Source of the DNA: CAZVYN01 sp964631125
Lineage (GTDB): Bacteria > Eisenbacteria > RBG-16-71-46 > CAIMUX01
Assembly (NCBI GenBank): GCA_964631125.1
Contig: CAZVYN010000002.1
Span: 1-64,000, forward strand
Direction of reading: 5' to 3'
DNA length: 64,000 nt
Shown: positions 1 to 8,353 of the stretch, piece by piece
How the letters are laid out: each line of letters starts with the position of its first letter
Position numbering within the stretch: the stretch's first letter is position 1
Made by a program: the position numbers and the translations under genes
Notes under the pieces: generated by a model
The model's database searches: none
What the model was told of the DNA's origin: nothing
What the model saw: the letters and a program-made list of their open reading frames with translations, nothing else

Positions 1-36
1 GCCGCCGGCGGCGCCGCGCCCCCCGCGCGCCCGGTT

Positions 37-1323
37 CTACACCCACCCTCGCAGATCCATCGCCTTCACCACGCGATCGATGGCCACCATATACGCCGCG
101 TCGCGCATGAAGGCTTCGCGCTGTAGAGACATGGCCAGGACGCCCTGGAACGCGGTCGTCATCTTCTGATCGAGGCGCCTCAAGACAGCTTCGCGTTCCC
201 AATAGTAGTTCGCGTCGTTCTGTACGCTTTCGAAATAGGAGCAAGTCACTCCGCCGGCGTTGCACAAGAAATCTGGAATGACGAACACTCCGCGCTTCTT
301 CAATTCGACATCGGCCTCGGGCGTCGTCGGACCGTTGGCGCCTTCGGCCACGATCTTGACGCGCTCACTCATCATGCCGATGGTCTCACCGGTGATCTGT
401 CCCTCGATCGCGCTGGGGATCAGGACGTCGACATCCTTGGAGAGCCAGGCCATCGCATCCTCGACCTGGTACCCGGCGGCGGCGGCCTGGATCTTGTCGA
501 TCCCGCCGTACTGATCGGTGATCGACTGCAAGAAATGCGGATCGATCCCGTCGACCTTCGAGAAGGTGTACGAACAGTGGTCTTTCCGGTCGAAACAGGA
601 TACGGCCATGACCTTTCCGCCGAGCTGCTGCATGAACCCGATGGCGGCATACTGCGCGACGTTGCCGAATCCCTGGAGCGAAGCGGTGCATCGGGTCGGG
701 TCGAGCTTCAGGTACTTCATCGCCTCGCGCACGGTGTAGATCACACCGTAGCCGGTCGCCTCGGTGCGTCCCAGTGAACCGCCGCTCCCGACCGGCTTGC
801 CCGTGATCACGCCCGGGACGTACTGGCCGGTGAGCTTGGAGTACTCGTCCATCATCCAGCCCATCATCTGCGGCGTCGTCCCGACGTCGGGCGCCGGCAC
901 GTCGATGCGCGGTCCGAGGTTCTTCCAGATCCCGTCGATCCAGCCGCGACAGAGTCGCTCCTTCTCACCCACCGAGAGCGACGACGGCTCGACGATGACG
1001 CCCCCCTTGCCGCCTCCCAGCGGGATGTCGGCCACCGCGCACTTCCACGTCATCCACATGGCGAGCGCCCGCACAGTGTCGAGCGTCTCCTCGGGATGGA
1101 AACGGATCCCGCCCTTGGCCGGCCCGCGCGCGTCGTTGTGCTGCACGCGGAAGCCGAAGTAGACCTTGATCTGTCCCGTGTCCATCCGGACGGGGATCTG
1201 GAAGCGGAACTCCCGCAGCGGGAACCGGAGGATCGAGCGCACCTCTTGTTCGAGTTGGAGTTGGTCGGCCACGCCGTCGAACTGCGCCTGCGCCACTTGG
1301 AACGGATTGAAATCGGTCGCCAT
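37..1323 (-). CDS. Glu/Leu/Phe/Val-type NAD(P) dehydrogenase (glutamate dehydrogenase)
   Basis: A 428-residue amino acid dehydrogenase, most likely glutamate dehydrogenase (oxidative deamination of glutamate to 2-oxoglutarate, or the reverse), cytosolic. The N-terminal half has the family substrate segment RGPAKGGIRFHP (about 67-78), a lysine at 94 and the glycine-rich PLGGGKGG with the probable catalytic Lys106; Asp146 lies in VPAPDVGT. The C-terminal Rossmann half has GFGNVA (218-223). Length fits the hexameric GDH family. An upstream in-frame start would add 21 residues, but the ATG at 1323 has AGAGGAG eight bases before it and the added residues are Arg-rich and unlike the family, so the shorter form was chosen. 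The gene is transcribed away from the neighbouring plus-strand genes and seems monocistronic. Leucine or another branched amino acid as substrate cannot be excluded. Confidence 0.93.
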   Translation of the reverse strand: MATDFNPFQVAQAQFDGVADQLQLEQEVRSILRFPLREFRFQIPVRMDTGQIKVYFGFRVQHNDARGPAKGGIRFHPEETLDTVRALAMWMTWKCAVADIPLGGGKGGVIVEPSSLSVGEKERLCRGWIDGIWKNLGPRIDVPAPDVGTTPQMMGWMMDEYSKLTGQYVPGVITGKPVGSGGSLGRTEATGYGVIYTVREAMKYLKLDPTRCTASLQGFGNVAQYAAIGFMQQLGGKVMAVSCFDRKDHCSYTFSKVDGIDPHFLQSITDQYGGIDKIQAAAAGYQVEDAMAWLSKDVDVLIPSAIEGQITGETIGMMSERVKIVAEGANGPTTPEADVELKKRGVFVIPDFLCNAGGVTCSYFESVQNDANYYWEREAVLRRLDQKMTTAFQGVLAMSLQREAFMRDAAYMVAIDRVVKAMDLRGWV

Positions 1324-1509
1324 CGCGTCTCCTCTGATCCTCGAGATGAACACTCGTTCGCTCCGCCGCCGGGTCACCCCGTCCACGACGGCTCGAGCGC
1401 GGGAGAGTCTGCCACGACCATCCTCACGACGCGAGCGCGCAGGACGGGTATCATCCGGCCAAGTACGCGGCGGTAGAACTCAGGGACGTTCACAACCCAA
1501 GGGAGAGTC

Positions 1510-1680
1510 ATGGCAACCAAGCTCGAGAAGCCGTTGAAGCGAGAACTGCAGCTCGGTGAAGAGACCTATATCATCCAGATCGCGCCGGAAGGGCTGAAGA
1601 TCACGATCAAAGGGAAGCGCAAGGGACAGGAGATCGCCTGGAAGGACATCATCCGCAGCGACGGCGGTTCCGGCGCCTGA
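1510..1680 (+). CDS. 56-residue conserved-type small protein
   Basis: Short reading frame MATKLEKPLKREL...GSGA with an AGGGAGAG ribosome binding site just before its ATG. It is rich in lysine and glutamate, has an alternating hydrophobic core (YIIQIAPEGLKITIKGK) suggesting a small beta-sheet fold, and ends in a short Ser/Gly tail. There is no signal peptide or membrane segment. It stands alone between a divergent dehydrogenase and a downstream short-chain dehydrogenase, followed by a strong hairpin at 1696-1718. I do not recognise a function. The good ribosome site, in-frame start and stop, and protein-like composition make a real gene likely. Confidence 0.7.
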   Translation: MATKLEKPLKRELQLGEETYIIQIAPEGLKITIKGKRKGQEIAWKDIIRSDGGSGA

Positions 1681-1695
1681 CGGCGCCGCTCAGGA

Positions 1696-1718
1696 GCGCG
1701 CGGAGCTTCTCCGCGCGC
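1696..1718. terminator. GC-rich hairpin after the 56-residue gene
   Basis: Perfect 10-bp inverted repeat GCGCGCGGAG / CTCCGCGCGC with a three-base loop, starting 16 bases after the stop codon of the small gene. An outer CTCAGG (1689) / CCTGAG (1732) pair could nest around it. No T-run follows, so termination would have to be structure-driven or Rho-assisted. Confidence 0.45.
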
Positions 1719-1797
1719 CAACAACTCCCGCGCCTGAGGGACGGCCCCCGTCGAGCATCGACGAGAGCGAGCTTTCGCGGATCGCTATGCTGCGAAG

Positions 1798-2775
1798 ATG
1801 AACGCTGCGACGATGAACGATGCGAAGCAACTCGCCCAGAGCGCCAGGACCTGGCGCGCCGACCAGATGCCCCCGCAGTCAGGGCGAACGGTCGTAGTCA
1901 CGGGCGGGAACAGCGGCTTGGGCTTCGAAACGGTCAAGGTGTTCGCACGGAAGGGCGCGCGCACCGTCCTCGCCTGTCGGGATCTGCCGCGCGGCCGTGA
2001 CGCGCGAGAGCGGATCTGGGCGGAGACGCCCGACGCGCCGATCGAGGTGATCCGCCTGGATGTCGCAAGCCTCGGCTCGATCCAGCAGTTCGTCGACGAG
2101 TTCCGCGCGAAGCACGATCGACTGGACTGTCTGGTCAACAACGCCGGCGTGATGGCGACGCCGCGTCGCGCGACCGCTGACGGTTTCGAGTTGCAGTTCG
2201 GCACGAATCACCTCGGACACTTCGCCCTCACCGGCTTGCTCCTGGATTCGCTCCTCGCCGTCCCACAGAGCCGCGTCGTGACCGTCTCCAGCGCGGTCGA
2301 GCGATTCGGCGCGATCCGCTTCGCCGACCTGCACGGAGAACGGTCGTACGACCGCTGGGCTGCTTACGGACAGAGCAAGCTCGCGAATCTCCTCTTCGCC
2401 TACGAGCTGCAGCGCAAGCTCACTTTGATCCACTCGACGACACTCAGTGTCGCGGCGCATCCGGGATTCGCGGCCACCGGGCTGCGCGCCGACCTGATGC
2501 AGCACGAACGATCCTGGCTCCACCGCACGATGGGGAACATCTTCGAGAGCTGGTCGCAGTCCGCGTCGATGGGTGCGTTGCCTCAGCTCTATGCAGCGAC
2601 GGCGCCCGGCGTGCGCGGCGGCGAGTACTACGGGCCGAACGGTTTCCTGGAGAGGGCCGGCTTCCCCCAGCGGCTTCGTTCGTCGGGTCGATCGTACGAT
2701 CCGGAACTCGCCCAGCGACTCTGGGACGTCTCGGCCGACCTGACGAGCGTGAGGTACAAGGCGTTGGCGAGCTAA
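1798..2775 (+). CDS. Short-chain dehydrogenase/reductase, retinol-dehydrogenase-like
   Basis: A 325-residue classical or extended SDR, an NAD(P)-dependent oxidoreductase of unknown alcohol or carbonyl substrate. It shows the cofactor motif TGGNSGLG (35-42), the NNAG motif (114-117), the catalytic serine region SS (164-165) and YGQSK with Tyr190 and Lys194. This spacing and the downstream segment AAHPGFAATGL match the retinol dehydrogenase/WW-oxidoreductase-like branch. No signal peptide. The start is uncertain: ATGs at 1798 and 1813 are both in frame and neither has a clear Shine-Dalgarno; a TATGCT element seven bases before the first ATG could mean a leaderless message. No operon partner is obvious. 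Confidence 0.88.
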   Translation: MNAATMNDAKQLAQSARTWRADQMPPQSGRTVVVTGGNSGLGFETVKVFARKGARTVLACRDLPRGRDARERIWAETPDAPIEVIRLDVASLGSIQQFVDEFRAKHDRLDCLVNNAGVMATPRRATADGFELQFGTNHLGHFALTGLLLDSLLAVPQSRVVTVSSAVERFGAIRFADLHGERSYDRWAAYGQSKLANLLFAYELQRKLTLIHSTTLSVAAHPGFAATGLRADLMQHERSWLHRTMGNIFESWSQSASMGALPQLYAATAPGVRGGEYYGPNGFLERAGFPQRLRSSGRSYDPELAQRLWDVSADLTSVRYKALAS

Positions 2776-2879
2776 TCCGGCGACGTTCGACAGGGTGGAC
2801 GCGCTCGCGCCTCGGTGCGAAGATCCTGCGTCTCGTTGGCCGATACAGGGAAGTAGGCCCGAGCGGACGAAGGAGCCCG

Positions 2880-5228
2880 ATGGCGAACCTGATCGCTCGT
2901 TACACGCACTGGCTGCACACGCGCTGGCCGGCCGGCACTGTCGAACGTCTCCCGATCGTCGGGCTCGACGGAGAGACCTCCGTCCCCGGCGTCCGCATCG
3001 TCGGCGACCTGACCGGCATCCCTCTCCTCAAATTCTCCGCCGACACCGGCGCGCGGGCCGTGGCGGCGATCCTGCGGGAGGCGAACTTCCGAGCAACTCC
3101 GCGCACAGCGTCGAGCGCGCTCCACGGTCCGGTCCGCGAGAACGAACTCCTCGACCTGGCGATCATCGGCGGCGGCGTCTCTGGTCTCTCGGCGGCGCTC
3201 GAGGCGCAGCGCGCGGGACTACGTTTCGTCGTCTTCGAGGCGACCCAGGCCTTCTCGACCATCGCGAACTTCCCGAAGCGCAAGCCGATCTACACCTACC
3301 CGACCGAGATGACGCCGGCGGGGCAACTCCACGTCAGCGCGCCGTTCAAGGAAGAGCTGATCGACGAACTCGAAGCGCAGCGCATCGCGGCGGGGATCGA
3401 GTTGGAGTCGGCGCGCATCGTCCGCTTGGAACGCAAAGGGGACGAGATCCACTTGGTCCGCGAGGCGGGCGGGATCATCCGCGCGCGGCGCGTGATCGTC
3501 GCGATCGGACGCACCGGGAACTACCGCAAGCTCGGCTGTCCGGGCGAAGAACTCGACAAGGTCTACAACCGGCTCTACGACCCGAAGGAGCACACGGGGA
3601 AAAACGTTCTCGTGGTGGGAGGGGGCGACTCCGCGTTGGAGGCGGCCATCGCGCTCGTCATCACCGGCGCGCATGTCACCCTGAGTTACCGGAAGAAGGA
3701 GTTCTCTCGCCCGAAGCCGGAGAACCTGCAGAAAATCGAAGCGCTGGTGAAGAACCCTGCGAGCGAGATGGCGGTGCAGACACCGACGTCGGATCGCGTC
3801 ACCACCGCCGCCTGGTCGGAGATGCGCGGGGATCTCCCGGCGGGGTCGCTGCGCCTGCGGATGTCGACCGCGGTCAAGTCGATCACGCCGGGTTCCGTCA
3901 CCCTTCGGGATCTGGAGAACCGCGACGCGAGCGGCGGCGACACCCGCGGACGCGAGACAACGCTCCCCAACGACGTGGTGCTCGCCATGATCGGCCGCGA
4001 AGCGCCGCTCGAGTTCTTCCGCCGCAGCGGCATCGCCATCCGCGGCGAGATGCGGCCGCGCACCTGGGCGCTGCTCTCTTGCTTCGTCGCGCTCATCACG
4101 CTGGTCTACGTCTGGAAGTCGTGGTGGATCGGCCACACGGACATCTTCGCCATCGGCCGGGATTGGGGCTTGGGCCGCGAGACATTCCTCGGCGCCTTCA
4201 CCAACGCCACGAAGGGTCCCAGCTTCTGGTTCACCACCGTCTATTCGGCCTGCATCGTGGCCTTCGGCATCGCGCGCATCCGTCGCCGCAAGACGCCCTA
4301 CGTGCGCGTGCAGACCCTGACGCTGATAGCGATCCAGCTCGTGCCGCTCTTCCTGTTGCCCGAGATCCTGCTGCCGTGGATGGATGCGAACGGCTGGCTG
4401 CCGACGGCGATCGCCGACAACTTGTTCCCGAGAGTCGGCGAGACCCGGGAGTACTGGCGCTCCCTCGGTTTCATCCTGGCGTGGCCGCTTTTCCTCGTGA
4501 ACCTGGCGAGCCCACAGCCGATGTTCTGGTGGCTCGTGATCGGCCTGGTGCAGACCTTCGTTCTGATTCCGTTCCTGGTCTGGAAATACGGCAAGGGCGC
4601 CTACTGCGGTTGGATCTGCTCCTGCGGCGCGCTGGCTGAGACGATGGGCGACACGCATCGACAGAAGATGTGGCACGGCGCCGGGCCGAATCGCTGGAAC
4701 ATGCTGGGCCAGGGTGTGCTGGTCGCCGCGTTCGTGCTGACGGGGATCAACATGCTGAGTTGGGTCCCGAGCCTGCACGGCGCGTTGCACCCGTTCGTGG
4801 GATGGATGCACACGAGCTACAAGGCGGTCGTGGACATTGCGCTCGGCGGCGCCATCGGCACCGGACTCTACTTCTGGTTCTCCGGCCGCGTCTGGTGTCG
4901 CTTCGCCTGCCCACTGGCGGCGCTCATGCACATCTACGCGCGCTTCTCCAGCTTTCGCATCTTCGCCGAGAAGTCGAAGTGCATCTCCTGCAACGTCTGC
5001 ACTTCGGTCTGTCATCAGGGGATCGACGTGATGAACTTCGCCAACAAGGGACTCCCCATGGAGGACCCCGAGTGCGTGCGCTGTTCCGCCTGCGTGCAGA
5101 GCTGCCCGACTGGCACGCTCAGCTTCGGCCGCATCGGCCCGGGCGGCGAGCCGATCTACGACTCGCTCGCCGCCTCACCCGTGCAGATGCAGGAGAAGAC
5201 GCAGAAGCGTTCGACCTTCGCGGCGTAA
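2880..5228 (+). CDS. Fusion: FAD/NAD(P) oxidoreductase + NapH/NosR/CcoG-like 4Fe-4S membrane protein
   Basis: A 782-residue two-part redox protein. The N-terminal half is a thioredoxin-reductase-like flavoprotein: GGGVSGLSAALEA (97-109) for FAD, GRTGNYRKLG, and a second dinucleotide site GGGDSALEAA. The C-terminal half has about five or six membrane segments and the NapH/NosR/CcoG polyferredoxin signatures CGWICSCGALAE and CRFACPLAAL, then two ferredoxin-type sites CISCNVCTSVCHQG and CVRCSACVQSCPTG near the end. The arrangement implies electrons passing between a pyridine nucleotide and FAD on one side and Fe-S clusters at the membrane on the other. Direction and partner are unknown. The ATG at 2880 follows GAAGGAGCCCG, a plausible ribosome site. 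Both halves are long and intact, so this reads as a real fusion rather than a frameshift artefact. The nos cluster lies 27 kb away, so a role there is only speculation. Confidence 0.85.
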   Translation: MANLIARYTHWLHTRWPAGTVERLPIVGLDGETSVPGVRIVGDLTGIPLLKFSADTGARAVAAILREANFRATPRTASSALHGPVRENELLDLAIIGGGVSGLSAALEAQRAGLRFVVFEATQAFSTIANFPKRKPIYTYPTEMTPAGQLHVSAPFKEELIDELEAQRIAAGIELESARIVRLERKGDEIHLVREAGGIIRARRVIVAIGRTGNYRKLGCPGEELDKVYNRLYDPKEHTGKNVLVVGGGDSALEAAIALVITGAHVTLSYRKKEFSRPKPENLQKIEALVKNPASEMAVQTPTSDRVTTAAWSEMRGDLPAGSLRLRMSTAVKSITPGSVTLRDLENRDASGGDTRGRETTLPNDVVLAMIGREAPLEFFRRSGIAIRGEMRPRTWALLSCFVALITLVYVWKSWWIGHTDIFAIGRDWGLGRETFLGAFTNATKGPSFWFTTVYSACIVAFGIARIRRRKTPYVRVQTLTLIAIQLVPLFLLPEILLPWMDANGWLPTAIADNLFPRVGETREYWRSLGFILAWPLFLVNLASPQPMFWWLVIGLVQTFVLIPFLVWKYGKGAYCGWICSCGALAETMGDTHRQKMWHGAGPNRWNMLGQGVLVAAFVLTGINMLSWVPSLHGALHPFVGWMHTSYKAVVDIALGGAIGTGLYFWFSGRVWCRFACPLAALMHIYARFSSFRIFAEKSKCISCNVCTSVCHQGIDVMNFANKGLPMEDPECVRCSACVQSCPTGTLSFGRIGPGGEPIYDSLAASPVQMQEKTQKRSTFAA

Positions 5229-5286
5229 TGCGACTCGCGCCCCGCGAGGCGCCTCCTACCGAATCACGACGACACTTCCGCCGGGT

Positions 5287-6591
5287 CTAATCCGCGCGGA
5301 TCAGATAGGCAAGATGCAGCGGCTCCGGCTCGGCCACGTTCCGCCGCATGAATCCCTCCACCAGCGGCCGCAACTCCGGATCGGCGTCCGCCACGCACAA
5401 CCAGCCGGGGAGGTTGCGCATGATCCGCGGCGTGAAGTTCGGCCCGCAGCCGATCGTGGTGAAGAAGACGCCGTGTCCCCAGTGGAACGAGCGGGTCAAG
5501 GTTCGGGCGAAACGCGCCAGGTCCTCCTCGGTGAAGACGACCCCACCTTCGACCAACCGCGGGAGCGGTTCGATCGCATAGTAGGCGTGCGAGATGTCGT
5601 CGCAGATGACCGCGGCCTCGCCCGGTTGGCGCGCGTGAATGCCGCGTTCGGTCATCGGCGGCTCGTAGTCCCACAGGTAGAAGTCGCCCTCCCTCCGTTC
5701 CAGACGACGTTGGAAGAAACGCGCGAGTCGCTCCGCGCGATCTGCGTAGCCGGGATCGTCGGTCAGTCGGTGGGCGGCCCAGAAGTTCAGCGCCATCACG
5801 TTCTGTCGGTTGTACGGCTCCGGCAACCGCTCGCGTTCACGCTCTTCGTCTTCTGAGACGTAGTGCCCCTCGTCCTCCCGCGGACCTTCGCGGTAGACCG
5901 GCTCGAAATACTCGAGTGATTCCAGGCAAGCCCAGAGCATCCGTCGACGCGCCTCGGGCGTCGCGCCTGCGATGACGATGGCCTCTCGCGTGTCGTCCAG
6001 GGAGTCGGCCTCGGCTTCGCGCAGCAACAGGAGGAGCTGGAAGATCGGCTCGAGGATCATCCCCGAGTGCACGAGGAAGACCGCACGACGCGGGATGTTG
6101 CCGTAGACCGACGCGCCCCAGGCGGGCGCGATCTTGCCCCTGAAGTTCGCGAGCTGGCGCCGATCGTCGCGCGCATCGAGGACATGGTTGGCGAATCGCC
6201 AGAGTCGATCGAGGTAGCGCGGATCGCGAGTCGTCTCGTACATCTCGACCAATGCCATCATGTCGCGACTGCGACGCCAGGCCAGACTCCCGTCTTCATT
6301 GGTCAGCCCGTCGATCATCCAGCGGTCCCAGACCGAGTCGGGATAGAGCCTTTCGAACTGCGCGACCGTACCGTAGTCGGCGGCGGCCGGTCCCAGCGTG
6401 TCCGGGTACGACTCGACGAAGGAATAGATCGCCGAACGCAAGGTTGGCTCGGTGATGGTGTCGAGCTCGAGGGTCGAGCCGTCCGGAAGGAGCAGGGGCG
6501 CAGCGACCGCGGCCGGGGCGGCCGGAGCAGACAGTCCGATCACGCAGAGCGCGGACCAGGTCAGAGAGCGAATCCTCGGAGACAACCCCAT
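5287..6591 (-). CDS. Secreted helical (alpha/alpha-barrel-like) protein
   Basis: A 434-residue exported protein with signal peptide MGLSPRIRSLTWSALCVIG... and an Ala-rich cleavage region. The mature part is mostly amphipathic helices with repeated Trp, Arg and Tyr residues (WDRWMIDGL, NFWAAHRL, HAYYAIEPL), reminiscent of alpha/alpha-toroid glycosidase, lyase or epimerase folds, but no catalytic motif is recognised. It is the last gene of the minus-strand GH57 operon. The start is ambiguous. The ATG at 6591 gives a normal signal peptide but has no Shine-Dalgarno and sits at the edge of an inverted repeat; an in-frame ATG at 6678 (17 bases after the upstream gene) would add 29 residues (MKKPRAVSRD...) before it. 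Function unknown; carbohydrate processing is suggested only by context. Confidence 0.7.
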   Translation of the reverse strand: MGLSPRIRSLTWSALCVIGLSAPAAPAAVAAPLLLPDGSTLELDTITEPTLRSAIYSFVESYPDTLGPAAADYGTVAQFERLYPDSVWDRWMIDGLTNEDGSLAWRRSRDMMALVEMYETTRDPRYLDRLWRFANHVLDARDDRRQLANFRGKIAPAWGASVYGNIPRRAVFLVHSGMILEPIFQLLLLLREAEADSLDDTREAIVIAGATPEARRRMLWACLESLEYFEPVYREGPREDEGHYVSEDEERERERLPEPYNRQNVMALNFWAAHRLTDDPGYADRAERLARFFQRRLERREGDFYLWDYEPPMTERGIHARQPGEAAVICDDISHAYYAIEPLPRLVEGGVVFTEEDLARFARTLTRSFHWGHGVFFTTIGCGPNFTPRIMRNLPGWLCVADADPELRPLVEGFMRRNVAEPEPLHLAYLIRAD

Positions 6592-6592
6592 G

Positions 6593-6687
6593 GGTTGTGG
6601 AATGAAGAACTGTGCTCCGCGGCGCCAACGCTCCCGCTGCAACTCGCTGTCCCTGCTCACGGCGCGTGGTTTCTTCATTCCATAACC
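6593..6687. repeat. 17-bp inverted repeat bracketing the gene start region
   Basis: GGTTGTGGAATGAAGAA at 6593-6609 is repeated in inverted orientation at 6671-6687 (16 of 17 bases match), separated by 61 bases. One arm directly abuts the ATG at 6591 and the other contains the alternative ATG at 6678, so a folded transcript would involve both possible starts. Confidence 0.6.
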
Positions 6688-6694
6688 TGTCGGT

Positions 6695-8353
6695 CTAGCC
6701 GGCGAGAGTCGGGTCGGCGAACGAGAGTCCGTCCAACGTGGGAAAGATCGGGCGACTCTCCTCGAGCGCCGCGAGGGCGACCGGATCGATCGCGCCAGCA
6801 TCGAGCTGATCGCAGAGCGAGCCGCAAGCGGCGAGGTGCGTCTCGATGCTCGCGCGGGCGTAGTCGGCGGCCGTGCCGGCCTTGACCAGGAACGGCCAAT
6901 CGGAAGCCTGGGCGAGCAGGAGTTCACGCCCGGCTTGCGCGAGCGCGCGCTCGCTCGACGATCGACGTTCGGCCGACGACGTTCTCGCCATCCGTGTCGC
7001 GGCGGCGACCACGCGCAGCCCGACCGACGCAACGCGCGCCAGCATCCAATCGTTCTCGGGGGCGCACCAAGTTGCGCCGTAGCCCCCTTCTCCCCACGAA
7101 CTGAACGAGGGCTGCGCGCAGGCCGCTCGGCGCGTCTCGGCGAGAGCCGTTCCCGCAGCGGAGACGCTCACGGCATCCGAATGCGTCGACTCTCGCAGTA
7201 GCGTCTCCAAGAAGACCGGCCCCTCGTGCCACCAGTGTCCGAAGAGTTCCGCGTCGAACGGCGCGGTCAGGAATCTCGGGGACGTGTCACACGCGCGTCG
7301 ACGCAGGAACTCGCGCGCGTGTGCGCGGGCCTGAGCGGCGCCCTGGGCGGGGCGATACAGTTCCTTCTCGCGCGCCTCGCCGGTCACGCGGTGGTACTTC
7401 AGTCCGAGCGGCGAACGACGGCCCGCATGGAGGTACGGCTCGAGGTAGGAGAGCTCGAGATCCCAACCGGCGTCGTGATGGAAGTCGCGGTACTCGGCAT
7501 GGCCCGGGAATCCTTCGCCGCGCGACCAGATCTCGCGCGAGGCGGCTGGATCGCGCGCCAAGACCAGGAGCCCTTCCGGCGTCAAAATCGGCGCATTCAT
7601 TCCGCGGGGAGGACGCGGCGTCGCGTGCTCCAGTCCGTGCGCTTCCACGACCGTGTAGCCGATGTCGTTCTCACGCAGCAGCCGGTCGATCCCCGGGACG
7701 TAGCCGCACTCCGCGAGCCACATCCCGCGCGGCGAACTTCCGAAGAGCCGACGATGCTCCGCCACCGCCACTTCGACCTGCACGCGACGCAGCGACTCCG
7801 GCCCCACGAGATAGGGCAGGAACGCATGAGTGGCGTTCGAGGTGATCGGCTCGATGATTCCAGCCGACGCCAGATCACGCCACGCGCCCAGGAGGTCGCC
7901 GCGCAGACGATCGACGTAGAACGAACGCGTGGCGAGGAACGTCTCCTCATGCCAACGCGCGAGCGCGTGCCACTCCGGCATCCAGACCGTGCGAAAGAGC
8001 TCTCTTCCGGCCAGCTCGATCCGCTCATCCAGATACGCAACGAAGCGCTGCTGTAGCGTGGGATCTCCCAGCATCGCCGCCAGCGTGGGACTGATCGAAA
8101 GCGTCAGGCTGACCGGCGCCCGTTCGTCCGCGAGGCGCTGACAGAGAGCGGTCAGCGGCAAATAGCTCTCGGCGATCGCCTCGAACAGCCACTCCTCCTC
8201 GAGGAAGCGCGCATGCTCGAGGTGCCGCACATACGGCAGGTGCGCGTGCAGGACCAGCACGAGCGTCGTCCGCGCGGCCTCCTTCGCGGACTTCCGCGCA
8301 ACCCCGGCCCCTGCGGTGCGCCCAGGGATGCGCGCCGCGGTCCTGACGCTCAC
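6695..8353 (-). CDS. GH57 family protein, DUF1957-type 1,4-alpha-glucan branching enzyme
   Basis: A 552-residue glycoside hydrolase family 57 protein of the branching-enzyme (DUF1957) type, expected to transfer alpha-1,4-glucan segments to alpha-1,6 branches. The barrel begins with HAHLPYVRHLEHARFLEEEW. WLAECGYVPG contains the expected nucleophile Glu, and FDAELFGHWWHEG the expected acid Asp with the family His-Trp pair. A helical C-terminal domain follows. Length agrees with the family (about 520-560). The GTG start overlaps the stop of the upstream DUF4912 gene by four bases, so translational coupling is likely. The first 25 residues are Arg/Ala-rich and may be over-extended; a later start near TLVLVLHAHLP cannot be excluded. 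Confidence 0.87.
   Translation of the reverse strand: MSVRTAARIPGRTAGAGVARKSAKEAARTTLVLVLHAHLPYVRHLEHARFLEEEWLFEAIAESYLPLTALCQRLADERAPVSLTLSISPTLAAMLGDPTLQQRFVAYLDERIELAGRELFRTVWMPEWHALARWHEETFLATRSFYVDRLRGDLLGAWRDLASAGIIEPITSNATHAFLPYLVGPESLRRVQVEVAVAEHRRLFGSSPRGMWLAECGYVPGIDRLLRENDIGYTVVEAHGLEHATPRPPRGMNAPILTPEGLLVLARDPAASREIWSRGEGFPGHAEYRDFHHDAGWDLELSYLEPYLHAGRRSPLGLKYHRVTGEAREKELYRPAQGAAQARAHAREFLRRRACDTSPRFLTAPFDAELFGHWWHEGPVFLETLLRESTHSDAVSVSAAGTALAETRRAACAQPSFSSWGEGGYGATWCAPENDWMLARVASVGLRVVAAATRMARTSSAERRSSSERALAQAGRELLLAQASDWPFLVKAGTAADYARASIETHLAACGSLCDQLDAGAIDPVALAALEESRPIFPTLDGLSFADPTLAG

Noticed and set aside
3219..5015. Long open frame antisense to the flavin-polyferredoxin gene
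   Set aside because: It arises from high GC and codon bias of the true gene; its composition is Arg/Asp/His-rich and there is no ribosome site.
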